NCBI GenBank assembly: GCA_020430865.1
Contig: JAGQIY010000385.1
Coordinates: 1-8,214, forward strand
Source of the DNA: Myxococcales bacterium
GTDB taxonomy: Bacteria > Myxococcota > Polyangia > Polyangiales > Polyangiaceae
DNA length: 8,214 nt
Direction: 5' to 3'
Both the position numbers and the translations under genes were made by a program. The notes below the pieces were generated by a model that was not told the origin of the DNA, did not search any database, and saw nothing but the letters and a program-made list of their open reading frames with translations. Numbering within the stretch: position 1 is the first letter of the stretch; each line of letters starts with the position of its first letter. Below, piece by piece: positions 6,721-8,214 of this stretch.

Positions 6721-7458
6721 ATGGAATCGGCTGCGTCAGTGCAGGGTCCATGCCGATCTCCGCGGCCTGTGGTGGCGCTGGTCGAGCGAGTCCGACGGTT
6801 CGTGCCATGGCATCCAAGCGTATCGCTTCAACCTGCCGTGGGTGCTAGACGGCACTCCCGAGCCTTGAACCTCTCCCGCCTCTCACCGAGTGATTTCCGT
6901 CGAGCGCTGCTCGCCCTGCCGGCGATGGAGCGCGACGCCTGGCTCTCGACTGCCCTGGGACTTCGAGAGATCCCCGACGACTCGCAGTTGCCGCGCGGAT
7001 GCGTGCCGTATCTGCCGGCGCCGGTGGACGCGTTGCTCGGCGCAGTTGACGACGTGCCCATCACGGAGACGGACGTCGTCGTCGACGTGGGATCCGGCGT
7101 GGGGCGAGCGGCGGCGGCGATCCAGCTCCTGAGCGGCGCCCACGTGATGTGTGTGGAGCTGCAGCCGCAGCTGCTCGGGGTCTCGCGCGCGCTGTTCGAG
7201 CGCCTGGAGAGCGCTCGGGTCACTCACGTCGACGGGGATGCCGTCGAGCAGGCGTCACGTCTCGAAGCGGCGACGGTGTTCTTCCTCTATTGCCCCTTCA
7301 GCGGGGAGCGCCTGAGTCGCTTCCTGGAAGCGGTGCGTCCCCTGGCAGATCGACGTCGGCTGCGCTTCGCCTGCGTCGATGTCCCGCTCCCGGAAGCGGA
7401 CTGGCTCGAGCCAAGAGGCTCGGCCGCCGGCTCACTCCAGATCTACGACAGCCGCTGA
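6721..7458 (+). CDS. Class I SAM-dependent methyltransferase, target unknown
   Basis: From the ATG at 6721 this encodes 245 residues. It has a Rossmann-type methyltransferase fold. Motif I is VVDVGSGVGRA (120-130), the acidic end of strand 2 is CVELQ with Glu146, VDGDA (170-174) marks the next strand, and FFLYCPF (187-193) sits at the strand 4/motif IV position. The preceding region (about 50-105) contains a GCVPYLPAPVD stretch just before motif I. The target could be protein, RNA or a small molecule; nothing in the sequence decides. The start is uncertain. The frame is open back to an ATG at 6622, which would overlap the divergent gene. Codons before about 6865 show weaker G/C bias at third positions than the rest, so translation may begin later, for example at TTG 6865. 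No candidate has a good ribosome binding site. It diverges from the sensor pair and is not obviously linked to it. Confidence 0.82.
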   Translation: MESAASVQGPCRSPRPVVALVERVRRFVPWHPSVSLQPAVGARRHSRALNLSRLSPSDFRRALLALPAMERDAWLSTALGLREIPDDSQLPRGCVPYLPAPVDALLGAVDDVPITETDVVVDVGSGVGRAAAAIQLLSGAHVMCVELQPQLLGVSRALFERLESARVTHVDGDAVEQASRLEAATVFFLYCPFSGERLSRFLEAVRPLADRRRLRFACVDVPLPEADWLEPRGSAAGSLQIYDSR

Positions 7459-7598
7459 GCTGGGAGTCTGACGGAGTTCATTCCCTCGAGGAAACGTCTC
7501 TCGAGCGGGCGGTGGAGCGGAGCGTCGCGCCTCACCCCCGAACCCGCTGAAGCGACCCGAGGCGGCTTTGCCGATTTCGACGGCTAGCACGCGATTTG

Positions 7599-7610
7599 CA
7601 GCGGCCGCTG
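7599..7610. repeat. Perfect 12-bp palindrome directly before a start codon
   Basis: CAGCGGCCGCTG is a perfect palindrome ending two bases before the ATG at 7612, in the place where a Shine-Dalgarno would sit. No purine-rich ribosome site is visible there. It could be a protein-binding site or a small RNA structure over the start, but short GC palindromes are common in DNA of this composition. Confidence 0.35.
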
Positions 7611-7611
7611 T

Positions 7612-7911
7612 ATGCCGAAAGCATGGAGCAACAAGGACGAACGCCAGTATCAGCACATCAAGAGCAGCGCGAAGAAGCGCGGCCGCTCGAACGATCGCGC
7701 GGAGGAGATCGCGGCGCGCACCGTGAACAAGCAGCGCCGACAGGAGGGGCGAACGCCGAACAGGTCGACTCAGGGGACGGGCAATCCCAGTACCTCGCTC
7801 GACTCGCGCACCAAGCAGGAGCTCTACAACCGGGCCAAGGAGCTGGACATCGAAGGCCGCAGCCAGATGAGCAAGGCGGAGCTGGTGAGCGCCATTCGCG
7901 ATCACCACTGA
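7612..7911 (+). CDS. Small basic protein with C-terminal Rho-N/SAP-like domain
   Basis: This 99-residue, strongly charged protein has two parts. The N-terminal part (1-50) is rich in Lys, Arg and Glu, with the patterns KAWSNKDERQYQHIK (3-17), RAEEIAARTVNKQRR (29-43) and EGRTPN (45-50), which I recognise from a widespread family of small bacterial proteins. A polar linker (51-61) leads to a C-terminal helical module: SRTKQELYNRAKELDIEGRS (65-84), then MSKAELVSAIR (86-96). This matches the Rho termination factor N-terminal/SAP-like fold that binds nucleic acid. Such proteins are often labelled plasmid stabilisation or Rho-like, but there is no ATPase domain and no toxin partner here, so neither name should be taken as function. 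The 153 bases before it hold only weak short repeats, such as CTCGAG at 7485-7490 and 7500-7505, and no evident promoter. Role: probably a nucleic-acid-binding accessory protein; the biological function is unknown. Confidence 0.85.
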   Translation: MPKAWSNKDERQYQHIKSSAKKRGRSNDRAEEIAARTVNKQRRQEGRTPNRSTQGTGNPSTSLDSRTKQELYNRAKELDIEGRSQMSKAELVSAIRDHH

Positions 7912-7971
7912 GGGCTCGGAACGCGCGTGAGCCTTGTCGCGGCTCGCTCGGGGCCCTATGCACCGTTGCCC

Positions 7972-7976
7972 GGAGG
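7972..7976 (+). promoter_or_regulatory. Ribosome binding site favouring the ATG at 7981
   Basis: GGAGG lies 4 bases before ATG 7981. The frame is also open from a GTG at 7927, which would add 18 residues (starting VSLVAARSG), but no comparable site precedes that codon. Because the recognisable fold begins within four residues of the ATG, the shorter form is preferred. Confidence 0.55.
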
Positions 7977-7980
7977 CAGC

Positions 7981-8214
7981 ATGCTGGAGCTGGTTGGTCG
8001 CAGTAGCTCGCACTACACGCGAGTCGCGCAGGTTTTCGCCCATGAACTCGGAGTTCCGTACCGGCTCGTGCCGGTCTTCGACCTCACGCAGCTGGAGGCG
8101 GATTGCTACGGGGACAATCCGGCGCTGAAGATCCCGATGCTGCGGGAGTCGCCCGACAGCGGCGCGCTCGGCTGGCTCGAGCAGAACCTGAGCGGCGTGA
8201 TCGAAGAATTGCCG
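7981..8214 (+). CDS. Glutathione S-transferase-like protein, N-terminal part (cut by window end)
   Basis: Seventy-eight residues are visible and the frame is open at the right edge. They start MLELVGRSSSHYTRV, giving the first strand and the Ser-rich loop (8-10) where GSTs place the glutathione-activating residue, followed by helix 1. HELGVPYRLVPVFDL (21-35) forms the second strand region. GDNPALKIPML (44-54) matches the NPxxKxPxL segment with the cis-proline of the thioredoxin-fold domain. After this the usual Asp-Gly/Glu-Ser pattern that contacts glutathione is not clear (RESPDSGALGWLEQN), so it may be a divergent member or not use glutathione. The C-terminal helical domain lies outside the window. 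Its start is 69 bases after the small Rho-N-like gene on the same strand, so cotranscription is possible. Family call is moderate; the substrate is unknown. Confidence 0.7.
   Translation, partial: MLELVGRSSSHYTRVAQVFAHELGVPYRLVPVFDLTQLEADCYGDNPALKIPMLRESPDSGALGWLEQNLSGVIEELP

Noticed and set aside
7485..7505. CTCGAG repeated 9 bases apart, able to form a 6-bp stem, after the methyltransferase stop
   Set aside because: The stem is short, each copy is itself palindromic and no T-run follows; too weak to call a terminator.
7432..8043. Minus-strand open frame of about 203 codons opposite the Rho-N-like gene
   Set aside because: Composition-driven shadow; the plus-strand 99-residue protein has recognisable family patterns.

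Overview
The window is GC-rich bacterial chromosome with a strong bias to G/C at third codon positions. The gene types suggest a proteobacterium or myxobacterium-like organism: a lipoprotein-type penicillin acylase homologue, a membrane-bound CheA-like kinase with an HPt domain, and many regulators. A myxobacterium (Myxococcota) is my best guess, inferred from gene style only; no rRNA or other marker is present. I see no tRNA, CRISPR array, insertion sequence or phage gene.

Layout: (1) Positions 96-3196, plus strand: a TetR-family repressor followed, with a 4-base ATGA overlap, by an Ntn-hydrolase of the penicillin/acyl-homoserine-lactone acylase family. A perfect 17-bp palindrome in front of the repressor is the likely operator. 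(2) Positions 3201-6646, minus strand: a lipoprotein of the ABC-type substrate-binding fold followed, with a 4-base GTGA overlap, by a transmembrane CHASE-PAS-HPt-CheA-type histidine kinase. No permease, ATPase or response regulator accompanies them. The acylase and kinase genes converge with only 4 bases between their stop codons, and a strong hairpin spans both stops. (3) From 6721 to the right edge, plus strand: a class I SAM-dependent methyltransferase, a small Rho-N/SAP-like DNA- or RNA-binding protein, and the start of a glutathione S-transferase-like protein cut by the window end.

How they may work together: the left pair looks like a self-regulated amide-hydrolase module. Its substrate could be an acylated signal or a beta-lactam-like compound. 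The middle pair looks like a periplasmic binding protein that hands a ligand to a membrane kinase, analogous to LuxP/LuxQ or TorT/TorS, rather than a transporter. This second module is the most interesting part of the window. Whether the acylase's substrate or product is the ligand sensed next door is only a hypothesis. The three right-hand genes show no clear functional link to one another.
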